Source: Chloranthus sessilifolius
Lineage: Eukaryota; Streptophyta; Magnoliopsida; Chloranthales; Chloranthaceae
DNA length: 64,000 bases
NCBI GenBank assembly: GCA_021018995.1
Contig: CM037586.1
Location: forward strand, 148,966,060-149,030,059
Reading direction: 5' to 3'
Below are positions 33,541 to 45,729 of this stretch, piece after piece. The notes beneath the pieces are model-generated. The model saw only the letters and a list, made by a program, of their open reading frames with translations, had not been told where the DNA came from and did no database searches. A program made the position numbers and the translations under genes. Within the stretch, counting starts at the first letter, position 1, and each line of letters starts with the position of its first letter.

Positions 33541-34862
33541 CTATTTGGACCATGTTGGAGGAATCTTACTTGTAGCCAAATAATTCATTATATTTGCATA
33601 CAATGGTACTGTACCTTGGATGGCAAAAAGTTGTTTATCTAGAAAGGTATCATGCAGGGATTCTCTATTGATGGATTCTGACAATTTTATTCTAGACAGA
33701 TAATTAGCCACCACGTTTTTAACACCCTTCTTATCCTTGATTTCAAAGTTAAATTTCTGCAAAAGAAGGATCAACCTTATTAGTCTCGGCTTGACATCCT
33801 TTTTAGATAGTAGGTATTTTAGTGAAAAGTGATTAGAGAAGATGACGATCTTTGATCCCAATAGGTATGGTCAGAATTTATCTAAAGCAAAGACAGCAGC
33901 AAGAAGCTCCTTCTCAATAGTGGTGTAATTAACTTGAGCTTCAATCAAGGTACGACTCGCATAATAAATTATGTGAGGGATCTTATCTTTCCGCTGTCCT
34001 AAGACGACACCTATTGCGTAATCAGAAGCATCGCACATTACTTCAAAAGGTAAGGAGTAGTCAGGTGGTCAAATAATTGGTACAGATGAAAGAAGCGCTT
34101 TAAGCTTGTTAAATGCGTCAAGATAGACATCGTCAAAGTTAAAGGATACATCATTTGCTAACAAATGGCATAAAGGTCTTGAGATTTTAGATAAATCTTT
34201 AATAAAGCGTCAACAGAAGCCAACATGGCCCAGAAAAGATCGAATCTACCATACCGAAGTTGGTTGCGGCAAGTTTGCTATTATATTAATTTTAGCCTTG
34301 TCAACCTCTATTCCTCTTTTGAAGATAATAAGCCCTAAGACTATGCCTTCCTGAACCATAAAATGGCTCTTTTCCCAACTTAGTACCAAATTAGTCTCTT
34401 CACATCTTTCTAGAACGAGGGCGAGAAGATCAAGACAAGAGTCAAAGGTTCGGCCAAATATCGAAAAATCATCCATGAATACTTTCAGAAACTTATCTAT
34501 CATATTAGAAAAGATAGCCATTATGTATCTTTCGAACGTTGCAGGTGCATTGCATAAGCCAAAGGGCATACGGCAATATGCAAATGTTCCAAAGGGACAA
34601 GTAAAGGTAGTATTTTCCTGATCTTTCAGGTATACTAGAACTTGATTATACCTGAATATCCGTCTAGAAAGCAAAAATACTCATGACCGGCAAATTTCTC
34701 TAAAATTTGGTCAATAAATGACAGTGGCAAGTGATCATTGCGAGCCATTAAGTTGAGTTTCCGGTAATCAATGCATACGCGCCACCCTGTGGTTTCACTT
34801 AATGGCACCAACTCACCGGTTGAATTTTCTTTGACTGTAATCCCATATTTTTTTGGGACTAC
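33541..34862 (-). other. Old Athila-type element, RT (C-terminal part) and RNase H
   Basis: Minus strand shows [30 protein letters not shown] (catalytic DD), then the RNase H region with MGSKIVIFSNHFSLKYLLSK and KGVKNVVANYLSRI. The N-terminal RT part is at about 49590-49740, separated by the inserted younger element. Broken. Confidence 0.83.
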
Positions 34863-36678
34863 TGATGAGTACTGAAAAATGAGGATATTTCACCCCTAAA
34901 TACCTATATTTAGCTATCCGATGAAGGCTATCTGATAAGATTGATTAGATTTGAAGTGTTTCAGGTAAATACAAGCCAAGTATAGAAAACAGTACAAGAA
35001 TTCTGAATATAATGCCAAAACACTGCAACTTCGGGTAATCAAGAACTTGGTGCGACTTGCAGCTAAATTTGGACCTTCAAGACGGCCGAATTACAAAATT
35101 GTCAAAACATGAAAGTTGTAGATCTTTTCGTCAGCTTTCCAACGGCGTAAGAATCGTCTCAATCCGAGTTCGGGACAGAAAGTTATGGCCGACATACTGA
35201 AGCAGTGTCTGAACCACAAGAAGTGCTGAATTTCACAGATTTCTGGGGTCGATGCATCGACCCTACAGATCGATTAATCGAGCCAGAGTTTCAGTCTGAC
35301 ACGAATCTGACACTGGAAACATGATTTTTTGGATTTCTTGTCGGCTCGATGCATCGACAGCCCTGGGTCGATTAATCGACCCTAAAAAGTCGAATTGGGA
35401 GACCTTTGCGCGACGGATTCTATTTAAAGACTCAAACACTTCGGAAAGAAGGGGGAGATCTTTTTCAGCATTAGAATTACGTAGGAATTAAATTTAGGAG
35501 AGAGTTTTAGTTTTTAGTGTTCTTAGTTTTTAGCCATTATTTTTCATAGTTAGACATAGAAAATAGGAAGTTTTATTATTTCTTTTTGAGAGCTTTGTTC
35601 TTTAATTTTTCAGTATTCAGTTCATAAATTTTGTTGAAAGTTTATTTCTGCATTTATTTCGTTTCTGAAGACTATCATCCGTGTGGATCAACGTAATTTA
35701 TTTTGAAGTTTGAGGTAATTTTAATTAATGTTATTTTCCCGTTTTTATTTATTTATGTCAATTCCTTACAATATGTGTGGCTAAATTTATAGAGATGGGG
35801 ATCTAATGATTCCCATCCGAGGGATGTACTTTTAATAATATAAATTTAGGATTAAAATATGAGATTTTATTTTTATGGTTGTTGTGCTATCATGAATGGA
35901 AGAAATCCCCGCCACTAACCGGGATCGCGTGTGCCGAGTCATGCCCGGGATCTCAGATCTGTGACGGTAATTTTATCCAATCATTGTTATGGTCTTTTTG
36001 CTTTCATCGTGTGGATCTAATTACGATTATATTCTGCGATCGAGTGTGCCGAGCCATGCCCTGGATCTTGGTTCTGTAATGGTAATTTTATCTTAAATAA
36101 TCCCTAATCTGAATAAAGTGTGCCGAGCCATGCCCTTGATTTCAGATTTGTAAGTGGTATTCTTGTTGGAATTTTCACCCACCTTGGGGATGATTTTTAT
36201 TTGAACCTGAGATCATGTGTGTCTAGCCGTACCCTTGATCCCAGATCTAGATATATGAAAATCATCTAAGTCCTGATTGCAGGGATGCAACGTGGAACCT
36301 ATTAGGGTGTTGACCATTGATCTTCCATAAAAGATGTTTGTTACCAATGAAATATCTCATAATTTAATCCTTAGATTTATATTATAGGAAGAAAGGACCA
36401 AAGATGGGAGGATTTAGTATCTTCATCTTTATCATCATCTTCACTTTTATTTTTGAATTATCAATTGAATTTTAGTTTGTAGTCATTAATCACCATCAAC
36501 CACTTAAATCATAAAACTGGTAGAATACTGTTAGATCTTAATAGATTTCTAGAATTGCTTGTCTCTTTTAGATGTTTCAACATTAATCCTCGTGGGAACG
36601 ATCTCGTACTCCGCACCCACTATATACAAACCGATTCGTGCACTTGCGAGTAAAACATTACATTAAAATATCACACCA
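34863..36678 (+). repeat. Young Athila-type element, 5' LTR (1816 bp)
   Basis: Starts TGATGAGTACTGAAAAATG and ends TATCACACCA. It contains four exact TCGA palindromes (35249, 35270, 35346, 35368) just after the AGCTTTCCAACGGCG / AAGTTATGG block, and four degenerate units of gtgtgccgagccatgccc at 35921-36260. Confidence 0.93.
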
Positions 36679-36684
36679 AATTTT

Positions 36685-36702
36685 TGGCGCCGCTGTCGGG
36701 GA
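36685..36702 (+). other. Primer-binding site (tRNA-Asp type)
   Basis: TGGCGCCGCTGTCGGGGA begins a few bases after the 5' LTR and is complementary in the Athila manner to the 3' end of tRNA-Asp. Confidence 0.85.
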
Positions 36703-36831
36703 TTAAATTTAGAAAATCTGAATTTTTGGTAGACAGTAAATTTTAGGAATTTTCGAGGATTAAAATAGTATTTCTGCTTAATTAAAAAAAATAAATAAAT
36801 AAAATAAAATAAAATAAAAAATTTTTTGAGG

Positions 36832-36905
36832 TCGATGCATCGACCCACACTGTCGATGCATCGAGGTTGCCTCGATTGATCGAGTGTTACTCGATTAATC
36901 GATTT
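36832..36905. repeat. Leader cluster of TCGA palindromes
   Basis: Two TCGATGCATCGA copies, one TCGATTGATCGA variant and one TCGATTAATCGA follow an A/T-rich run in the leader. Confidence 0.85.
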
Positions 36906-36969
36906 TTATAAATTTTATTTTTGTTTTGAGGTTTTTCTGCCGGAAACCTCCCCTCTGTGCATCCTTTGT

Positions 36970-38650
36970 ATGCACACTAGGTCTTCTAAAGAGAGAAATT
37001 TAGAACCTTTAAATTCTGAGATCGAACGTGCCTGCCGATCAAACCGTAAGGACGCTAGATCAAGGCAGAAATTTTTAAGTGAATCATCCACTGAAGTCAA
37101 TATGACTGACAACATGAATGGGCAACTCGAACAAGAGGAAGAACCAACATTGAGAGAACTGTTTTCTCCGATAACTACAAATACCCCATCATGCATTGTA
37201 TACCCCGCCACACCTGGTGGCCGGTTTGAAATTCGGACAAATGTCATCCAAATCCTTCCAATCTTTCATGGCATGGAGCGAGAAGATCCATACCAGCATG
37301 TTAAAGACTTCGTTGAAGTCTGCTCATCTGTTTACCAAAATTTCAAATAAGAATCATTAGACTGCGTTTATTTCCTTTCTCTATAAAGGATAAAGCTAAA
37401 GCATGGTTAAATTCTCTACCATCGGGATCCATAACCACCTGGGATCAGATGGTCAAAAAGTTTCTATCAAAGTTCTTCCCTATGGCGAAGACGAATGCCC
37501 TTAGACGTGAAATCACGGATTTCACGCAAGAGGAAGATGAGAGATTATATGAAGCTTGGGATAGATTCATGGATCTCTTACTCAAATGTCCGCACCATGG
37601 ATACTCAAAGTGGAGACTAGTCCAGTGTTTCTACAATGGATTAAATCAACCGAATAGACATCTGGTGGAGTCAATGAATGGCGGAGGATTCCTGAGCCTT
37701 AAAGAAACCGAATCTTATGCTTCCTTAGAAAAGTTAGCTGAGGATTCTCGACTGGATTTCACAAAGACTCGAACAATCACCAAAGCCCGGATCAAGCCGG
37801 AGTTCAACCAAGAAAGGAGGATGCGTAGTAAAGGATTCCCCAGATCTGATTGCTAAAATTGATTTCCTCACTCAACAAGTGGAGGAATTGAAAGTAAAGA
37901 AGAATGTGCATATGGTCAATACACAACCTGAGCCATGTTCAATTTGTGCAAGTCCAATGCATATGGCAGATGATTGTCCTTCAATGCAGAACTATCATGA
38001 AGACACATCCAAATGCTAAATGTCAGAATAATTATGGGGAATCAAGGAAACGCTTTCAATGAGAATAACCCAAATAGTGGAGATACCACCCTAATTTCTC
38101 ATGGAAACAAGATAATCAAAGAATGCAGCCCAGAAATGTGGGATGAACTTTATCCCCAACAAAATTTCAATCAAGGACGCAGCAGAACTACGGTCAAGGG
38201 CAATTTCAGCGGCAAGGGTTCAATAACCGAATCAATTTCCATACAATCAAAATCAAAGTTAATGACCACGGCAAATGAACCCAGAATTTTCGGTTTACCA
38301 CGACCAATGGGAGGTTATCAAAACCAACCACAACAAAATTTTGTCACATTTCCACCACCTGGATTTAACAACCCACAGGGAAATCCTGCCCAACGTCCTC
38401 ATACACAAACTCCTTCTACTGAGGACCTGATGAAACTCATTCATTCTCACACGTCCTCAATTTCTAAAATAGAGACCCAAATTGGGCAATTGGCATCCTT
38501 TCTCTGTGAAAGAGAAAAAGGTTCGTTTCCAAGCCAACCTGTTCCTAACCCAAGGGGCCAAATGGTTGTTGAACAAACATCAACTTCAACACAAGAGGAG
38601 AATCAACAACAAATTCGGGCGATCACAACGTTGAGATCTGGAAAGCAGGT
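36970..38650 (+). other. Young Athila-type element, gag region
   Basis: Shows PIFHGMEREDPYQHVKDFVE, the retrotransposon gag motif region with ITDFTQEEDERLYEAWDRFM and CPHHGYSKWRLVQCFYNGL, then a Gln/Asn/Pro-rich tail and IETQIGQLASFLCEREKGSF. Typical of Athila/Tat gag. Broken. Confidence 0.87.
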
Positions 38651-39990
38651 CGATAACAAAGTAGTGTTGCCAGAGGAGGAGGAAGAGTCTGATGGAGAGA
38701 AGAAATCTGAAGAGAGAGAAGAAATTGATGACAAAGTACAAGCAAAAGAAATATCAGATGACAAGAGTGAACAGAAGAAAAGTCTTGTTCCGAAAGCACC
38801 GTACCCGCAAAGATTGATGGCACCACTAAGAAATCGCGATGTGGAAGGAATAACTGAAATTTTCAAGCAGTTAAAAATTAATATTCCTTTCCTGGATGTC
38901 ATCCGTCAAGTACCTGCTTATGCTAAATTTTTGAAGGAATTGGTCACAATCAAAAGAAAGACCAATATTCCGAAAAAGGCTTTCTTAGCCGAGCTGGTTA
39001 GTTCAGTGTTGCAAGCAAAGCTCCCAATCAAATACAATGACCCAGGTTTTCCTACAATCTCGATCATCATCGGCGATAACCGTATTGATCAAGCCCTTTT
39101 GGATTTAGGAGCAAGTGTCAACTTGTTGCCTTATTCTGTGTATAAGGAGCTCGAATTGGGAGAACTTAAGACCACTGCAATGACCCTTCAGTTAGCTGAT
39201 CGGTCCGTAAAGATCCCTCGAGGAATTGTAGAAGATGTCCTCATCAAGGTGGATTCTTTCTACTTTCCTGTAGATTTTGTTGTTCTAGACACTGAACCGA
39301 CATCAAACTTGAAGAATAATATTCCAGTGATTCTAGGAAGACCATTCCTAGCAACCTCCAATGCGTTGATCAATTGTCGAAATGGGATCATGAATCTGTC
39401 ATTCGGAAATATGACAGTAGAACTCAACATTTTTAATATTGCCAAGCAGCCCATGGAGGATGATGAACATGCACAAGCTTGCATACTCGATGAAATTGTA
39501 GAGGAGATATTTAATGCATCTGAATCTGAAGATCCTCTAGCAGCTTGTCTTGCGCATTTTGGAGAAAATTTCGATGTGGATCAACTAATCCAAGAAGTAA
39601 ATCACATGTTGGATTCCACACCACGTCTGGGTGAAGAACAGGAAATAGGGTGTGGAACTCAAATTGAATTAATCGAGGAAAAGCCGAAAGAGGAGGAGAA
39701 AGTGTCCTTAGAACTTAAACCTCTTCCGGAAAATCTCAAGTATGCCTACCTGGGGGAGAATGACACTCAACCCGTTATAATATCATCAACACTGGATGCG
39801 AATCAGCAGGGCCAACTCATGAATGTACTCAAAGAGCACAAAAGTGCCCTCGGTTGGTCGATAAAAGATATCAAAGGCATTAGTCCAACGGTGTGTATGC
39901 ACCGAATCCATTTGGAAGACAATGCTAAGCCTTCTAGGGAACCACAGAGGAGATCAACCCTATCATGCAAGATGTGGGCCGAAATGAGGT
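38651..39990 (+). other. Young Athila-type element, protease and start of pol
   Basis: A highly acidic stretch (EEEEESDGEKKSEEREEID) precedes the aspartic protease DQALLDLGASVNLLPYSVYK at about 39090-39145 and VILGRPFLAT near 39330. The active-site triplet reads DLG rather than DTG or DSG, as is usual in this lineage. After this comes LEDNAKPSREPQRR at the RT edge. Confidence 0.87.
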
Positions 39991-41250
39991 AATCAAACTT
40001 TTAGATGCTAGAATCATATACCACATCACGGACAGTAAATGGGTCAGTTCCACACTAGTGGTACCTAAGAAATCGGGAATCACTGGTAAAGAATGAAGAA
40101 AACATATCGTCCCTACAAAAATTCAAACAGGTGGAGAGTGTGCATTGATTATCGGAAGTTAAATTTGATGAGGAAAGATCACTTTCCACTTCCGCTTATC
40201 GATCGATGTTAGAAAGATTGGCCGGGCATGAGTACTATTGTTTTCTCGATGGCTATTCCGGGTATAACCAAATAGTCATTGCACCGGAGGATCAGGAGAA
40301 GACCACTTTCACATGTCCTTTTGGTACTTTCTCCTACCGACGAATGCCGTTTGGACTTTGTAATGCACCAGCTACATTCCAAAGATGTATGCTAAGTATT
40401 TTTTCGGATATGGTCGAGCGATTCTTGGAAGTCTTCATGGACGACTTCTCGATACATGGAAACAGTTTTGCTGACTGTTTGAATCATTTGTCGCTAGTGC
40501 TTGCACGATGCCAGGAGAAGAACCTTGTTCTTAACTGGGAAAAATGTCACTTCATGGTTAAAGATGGCATTGTTTTGGGACACATCATATCGTCCCAGGG
40601 TATCAAGGTCGATAAGGCTAAAGTTGATTTAATTGCCGACCTACCACCACCGAGGACAGTGAAGGAAATCAGATCTTTTCTGGGCCACGCCGGTTTTTAC
40701 AGGCGTTTTATTAAAGATTTCAGTAAGATAGCACGGCCGCTCTGCAGCTTACTTTCCAAAGATGTCCCATTCATCTTTGATGATAAATGTTTGCGGGCCT
40801 TTGAAGCTATTAAGGCCGAATTGATAAAGGCTCCGATAATTCAATCTCCGAACTGGGAATTCCCGTTCGAAATTATGTGCGACGCCTCCGATTATGCAAT
40901 TGGAGCTGTTTTGGGGCAACGAATAGAAAAATTACCGCATGTGATCTACTATGCGAGTCGCACTCTCAACGATGCCCAGTTGAACTACTCGACCACTGAA
41001 AAGGAATTGTTGGCGGTAGTTTTCGCGTTGGATAAATTTCGATCCTATTTATTAGGATCTAAAGTTGTGGTATTCACAGATCACGCTGCTCTGCGTTATC
41101 TGTTCGCTAAGAAAGAGGCTAAGGCACGTTTAATTAGGTGGATCTTGTTGTTGCAAGAGTTCGATTTGGAGATCAAGGACAAGAAAGGTTCAGAAAATGT
41201 GGTGGCCGATCACTTGTCCCGAATAATTATTGAGAAACCTGACGAGCCTG
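39991..41250 (+). other. Young Athila-type element, RT and RNase H
   Basis: [50 protein letters not shown] (catalytic Asp pair) and [20 protein letters not shown] identify [42 protein letters not shown] and VVADHLSRI identify RNase H. Confidence 0.93.
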
Positions 41251-42623
41251 TTCCGATCTTGGAACACTTCCCGGATGAACAGTTGTTCAGGATTGATTGC
41301 CCACCTTGGTATGCGGATCTTGTCAATTTCCTAGTCACCGAGAAATTACCTCACCATTGGTCGAGGAATGAGAAATCTATTTTCTTAGCTCGGGTGAAAC
41401 ACTATTTTTTCGACGATCCGTACTTATTCAAATACTGTCCTGATCAAATCATACGAAGATGTATTCCTGAATCTGAGCAACCACGAATCATCTCGTTCTG
41501 TCATGAGTTAGCCTGTGGAGGTCATTTTAGTTCCAAAAAGACTGCAGCTAAGATCTTTCAAAGTGGTTTTTACTGGCCGACGATATTTAAGGATTGCCAT
41601 CAACATTGCAAATCCTGTCAAAACTGTCAAATGCTAGGCCGAATCTCAAAGCGCAACATGATGCCGCTCAATCCAATTTTAGAAGTTGAGTTATTTGATG
41701 TTTGGGGGATCGATTTTATGGGCCCTTTCCCGAATTCATTTGGTAACACGTTTATTCTTGTCGGTGTTGACTACGTTTCGAAATGGGTCGAGGCCGTGGC
41801 TTGTAAATCTAATGATCACAGAGTAGTGATCAAATTTCTCAGGGATCAAGTGTTTTCACGTTTTGGCATTCCAAAGGCGATAATCAGTGATGGTGGAAAG
41901 CACTTTTGCAATAAAGTGTTCACCCAATTAATGAAGAAATATGGGGTCACACACAAAGTTGCTACACCTTACCATCCTCAGACAAGTGGCCAAGTTGAAG
42001 TCTCTAATCGGGAACTTAAGCGAATTTTAGAAAAGACAATCAATCCGAACCGTAAAGACTGGTCGTTAAAGTTGAATGACGCTCTATGGGCGTATAGAAC
42101 TGCATTTAAAACTCCGATTGGCATGTCGCCATATCGGTTGGTTTTTGGTAAAGGATGTCACCTCCCGGTTGAATTGGAACATCGAGCATTTTGGGCCGTT
42201 AAGTCATTGAATTTCGATTTCAAACTGCACCCAAAGGGTCTCCAAATAAATGAATTAGAGGAACTCCATGTCGATGCATAAATGATCGTATAAAATCGTA
42301 TGAAACGGGTTCATGATCAATCTATTCTGCGAAAATCGTTCGTTGTTGGTCAACAAGTTCTACTCTACAATTCCCGACTTCATCTATTTCCGGGGAAACT
42401 AAAAACTCGTTGGAGTGGTCCTTTCAAAATCTCTCAAATACTCCCCAATGGGGCAGTAGCTATTATCAACCCGAAACACGGAAATGTTTTTCGAGTTAAC
42501 GGTCAGCGATTGAAACCGTTCCTTGAGAATGCGATTGCATTCTCTGACACTATTTCTTTGAGTGAGCTTGGCTCATCTGGACCGAAAGCAATTCCCAAGG
42601 TCGAGCTATCGACTTTAAACTAG
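41251..42623 (+). other. Young Athila-type element, integrase
   Basis: A zinc-binding HHCC-like start ([34 protein letters not shown]), the DDE core ([48 protein letters not shown]), and the C-terminal KLKTRWSGPFKISQILPNGA domain. No chromodomain is seen, as expected for Athila/Tat. Confidence 0.93.
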
Positions 42624-42710
42624 CGCTCATTGGGAGGCAACCCAATTGTGTATTTTCCGTTTGGTTGTGTTTTGTTTTGTTTAAAAAAAAAAAAAAAAAA
42701 ATTTGTTTTG

Positions 42711-43330
42711 AGGTCGATGAATCGACCACTCTGTCGATTAATCGACCCCCAAAGGGTCGATGCATCGACCTTTTAGGGTTCGATTAATCGACCCTCTGTT
42801 TAAAAAAAAAAAAAAAATTTTTGAGAATCGATGCATCGACCCCTTATGGTCGATGCATCGACCCCTTATGGTCGATGCATCGACCATTTGTGCTCGATTA
42901 ATCGACCACTTTTTGGTCGATTAATCGGGAGTATTTAATGCAGTGTCCTTTTTCAAGGCGACTGCATTTATGTGGATTTTGACTTTTTCTTTACTCGATT
43001 AATCGACTACTTGAGTCGATGCATCGACTGTTCATTTTGAAACTTGTGCCGTATTAAAAATCTGTCAGTTTTGTTTTTATTTGGTGTCGATTAATCGACT
43101 CTTTATGGATCGATTAATCGACTTTTATTTTGGGACGTGCGTTTTTGGTTTTTCTTTGCCTCGTTTTCTGTCGATTAATCGATGAAGTGCGTCGATTAAT
43201 CGACTTTTCCACTTCTGTACGTTGCGTCTTTTCACTTAAAGACGTTGCGTGTTTCCATGCATCGGGACTTCTGACGCGCCTCTTTTCATTAGAGTCGATT
43301 AATCGACACTTTTGGTCGATTAATCGATTA
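42711..43330. repeat. Palindrome cluster 1 (TCGATGCATCGA / TCGATTAATCGA)
   Basis: By eye there are 5 exact TCGATGCATCGA, 10 exact TCGATTAATCGA and two one-base variants in about 620 bp, after an A-run. Many are extended to 16-bp palindromes GGTCGATGCATCGACC or GGTCGATTAATCGACC. It sits directly 3' of pol. Confidence 0.93.
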
Positions 43331-43449
43331 TTTCGATTGTGTCCGTCCCGAGAGGAGCCATTGCGCCTATTTAAATGGAGCAGTCTCACTACGTTTTTCA
43401 TTGAGTTTGTATCCTGTTTTTTCTGACTGCCTCTGACATTCCGACAGTG

Positions 43450-44540
43450 CAATCATGACTCCGACCTCTGCCGCGCCGCAAAGACTTATACAACGCCCTG
43501 CTGGTCATCCACGTGATCAGCCAAGTGGTCGCTTCGCGACCCGCGACCTGTGTTCCGAATATGTTTTTGATCTCGCGGCTTTTCAAGCACTGCCTATCTG
43601 CGCCGTTTCCCTGCGCTCAATGCCCATTTTCTCCTCACTCCACCCGTGATCAAAGTGTCCAAACGCGTTGTTCGGTTATTCTATCAGAATATGGCATGGG
43701 TGCCCGCCTCCATCGAGAATCAAGTCGCCGCCCACTTCACTGTTACAATTGATGGGTGGTCGCGCCCGATTTTTCCACATACCATTGCGGAGGTCTTTAA
43801 TGTTTCATGCGAGCGCCCTCACAATCACATTTTGGGTGAGGAACTCGACGAGTCTCAGGAGGATATTATCAACGAGATGTGCCGCGACATATTTTCTTCT
43901 GGGATCGCCACTAGGCGATCGGCGTTGCCGCGCCAGCTTTTGTTTTGGGATAGTGTGGTCAGTAGCAATCTTTGTCCCCGTGGTACGTTTACGGCGCACC
44001 GGTGATCGGGTTCAAGCACTTTATGGGGCCCACCGCAATTCATGGATCAACGTGCCTAAGATCATTCATGATGGCATGTGGCGATGCCATGACGAACTCG
44101 CTAAACCTACCACTGGTGAAGCCCCGTTGGTCTACATCCCCCATTATGTTATGAAGTTGCTTAATTTTCTTCGTTTCCCGTTCTACCGGGATGATGATAT
44201 CGGGGACCTTGCTTTCTATCGATATGGTGCAACCCAGTGGAACCGCAGTATGCGTCTCTTGGGAAATGTCCCTGATGCCCATGCTGATGCACCGGCTCCC
44301 CCACGCCAGCGTCGTCGCGTCCGTCAAGATGATCAACATGCACCTGATCAAGGAACCGAGGAGGGTGTGTCGCTTGGTTCGCTCCAAACCCAAATTACCT
44401 CTTTACAAGAGGAGCAGCAGCGACATCATGGTGCACTCCTGCGTCGTAGTCGCTATGATCGTTCCTTCCTCCATCAGATTGGGCAGCGCATGTGGCCTGA
44501 TAGTTATGATGAGATGCGCGCCAGGGCCCGCTAGGCCGAG
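43450..44540 (+). other. Young Athila-type element, extra ORF in env position
   Basis: Open frames with PQRLIQRPAGHPRDQP, then FYQNMAWVPASIENQVAAHF, ISQ-less middle part, HDGMWRCHDELAKPTTGEAP, YVMKLLNFLRFPFYRDDDIG and a Gln-rich, coiled-coil-like end (LQTQITSLQEEQQRHHGALL). This resembles the third ORF of Athila elements, whose function is unsettled; no signal peptide or membrane segment is seen. G+C is visibly higher than around it. Broken. Confidence 0.6.
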
Positions 44541-44799
44541 GAGGATGGAGATGATTAGTTTGATTCGTGTAGGATTAGGATTTTCTTTTCGTTTTGTGTT
44601 TTTTTTCTTTCTTTTGTTTAGGCTGTTTATTTTAGGAGTCAACTCAGAAGTGTCCATGTAATCTTCGTCTTTATCAATGAAAAAGTGTGTTTTCTAATCT
44701 GTGTGGGATTGTCAAAATTTTGCAAATTACCGGTTGCCTGTAGAGTAGTTGGAACGCACTTTTCAAAAGCCCATTTTCACGATTTTCCAACTCTCTGCC

Positions 44800-45100
44800 A
44801 AGATGGTGTCGCTTAATCGAGGGTTATACTCGATTAATCGACCCACTTTTTGAAAAAAAAAAGAAAATAAATAAATAAAATTTTGGGAGGTCGATGAATC
44901 GACCCCTTTGTCGATTAATCGACCCCCAAAGGGTCGATGCATCGACCTTTGGGATCGATTAATCGACCCCCTGTTGCTAAAAATTAAAAAAAAAAAAAAA
45001 AAAAAAAAAATTGGGTGTCGATGCATCGACCCCATTGTCGATTAATCGACCCCCAGGGGGTCGATGCATCGACCTTCAAGGGTCGATTAATCGACCCCAC
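44800..45100. repeat. Palindrome cluster 2
   Basis: Two cassettes, each after an A-run. They carry by eye 5 exact TCGATTAATCGA, 3 exact TCGATGCATCGA and two variants, in the same order as the first cassette of cluster 1. Confidence 0.92.
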
Positions 45101-45324
45101 CGCTTTTGGTTTTTGTTTTTTGTTTTTTTTTTCCGACGGCACTCCTAGTGGAACTCTAATTTGCCACTTTTCCCACGTCCGTGGACTCCCTTGGACGTAC
45201 TGCCACACTTTTCATTGTTTCTTTTCTGCAGGACACCTCTTTCCACCCCTACTCCAACTCTATTTTTTTTCCCTTTATATTCACCTTTAGGCTCACTTTT
45301 CATTAACTCTGCACAATCTTTCTT

Positions 45325-45729
45325 ATGGCCCGACGATTATATATCACCAGAGCCCGATTATCAAAGATGGAGGAGACTGCTAAAAAGCGGGTGCGCCGCT
45401 CTCATCGGACGGTCCCTTTTGTGCCAAATAATGTTGAGATCATCGACCTTGATCCGATGATCATTCCTTCTTGGGGAGAACCATCTCGTAAAAAGGTAAA
45501 TCGCTCCAAATCTCCTACACCGTGCGTCAATACTGATATCGAGATAATTGATGTGATGCCGTCACCGTCTCCCCCATCTTCATCTCCTACTTTCGCCTCT
45601 CCACCTCCATCCATACATTCGACGGTGTCTCATCAATTTCCCCTTGATCTGTGGGAGAAATTGTTCCCTGTGCCTAAGAATATCAATTTAAGTGATCCGA
45701 GGTGGATGGGTCCACCTGCCAATGATTAA
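45325..45729 (+). other. Young Athila-type element, 134-residue ORF
   Basis: MARRLYITRARLSKMEETAK starts an open frame with a basic N-terminus, two copies of a short acidic motif (VEIIDLDP at residues 38-45, IEIIDVMP at 73-80), a Pro/Ser-rich middle and PLDLWEKLFPVP near the end. No family is recognised. The EIID motif resembles SUMO-interacting motifs, which is only a resemblance. It has its own upstream region with palindrome cluster 2. Confidence 0.5.

Noticed and set aside
44040-44393. Minus-strand frames around the env-position ORF
   Set aside because: Shadows of the sense frame; no domain and no element-sense logic.
42711-45100. CRISPR-like array of repeated TCGA palindromes with spacers
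   Set aside because: This is plant nuclear DNA within a gypsy element; spacings vary, two motifs alternate and no cas genes exist.
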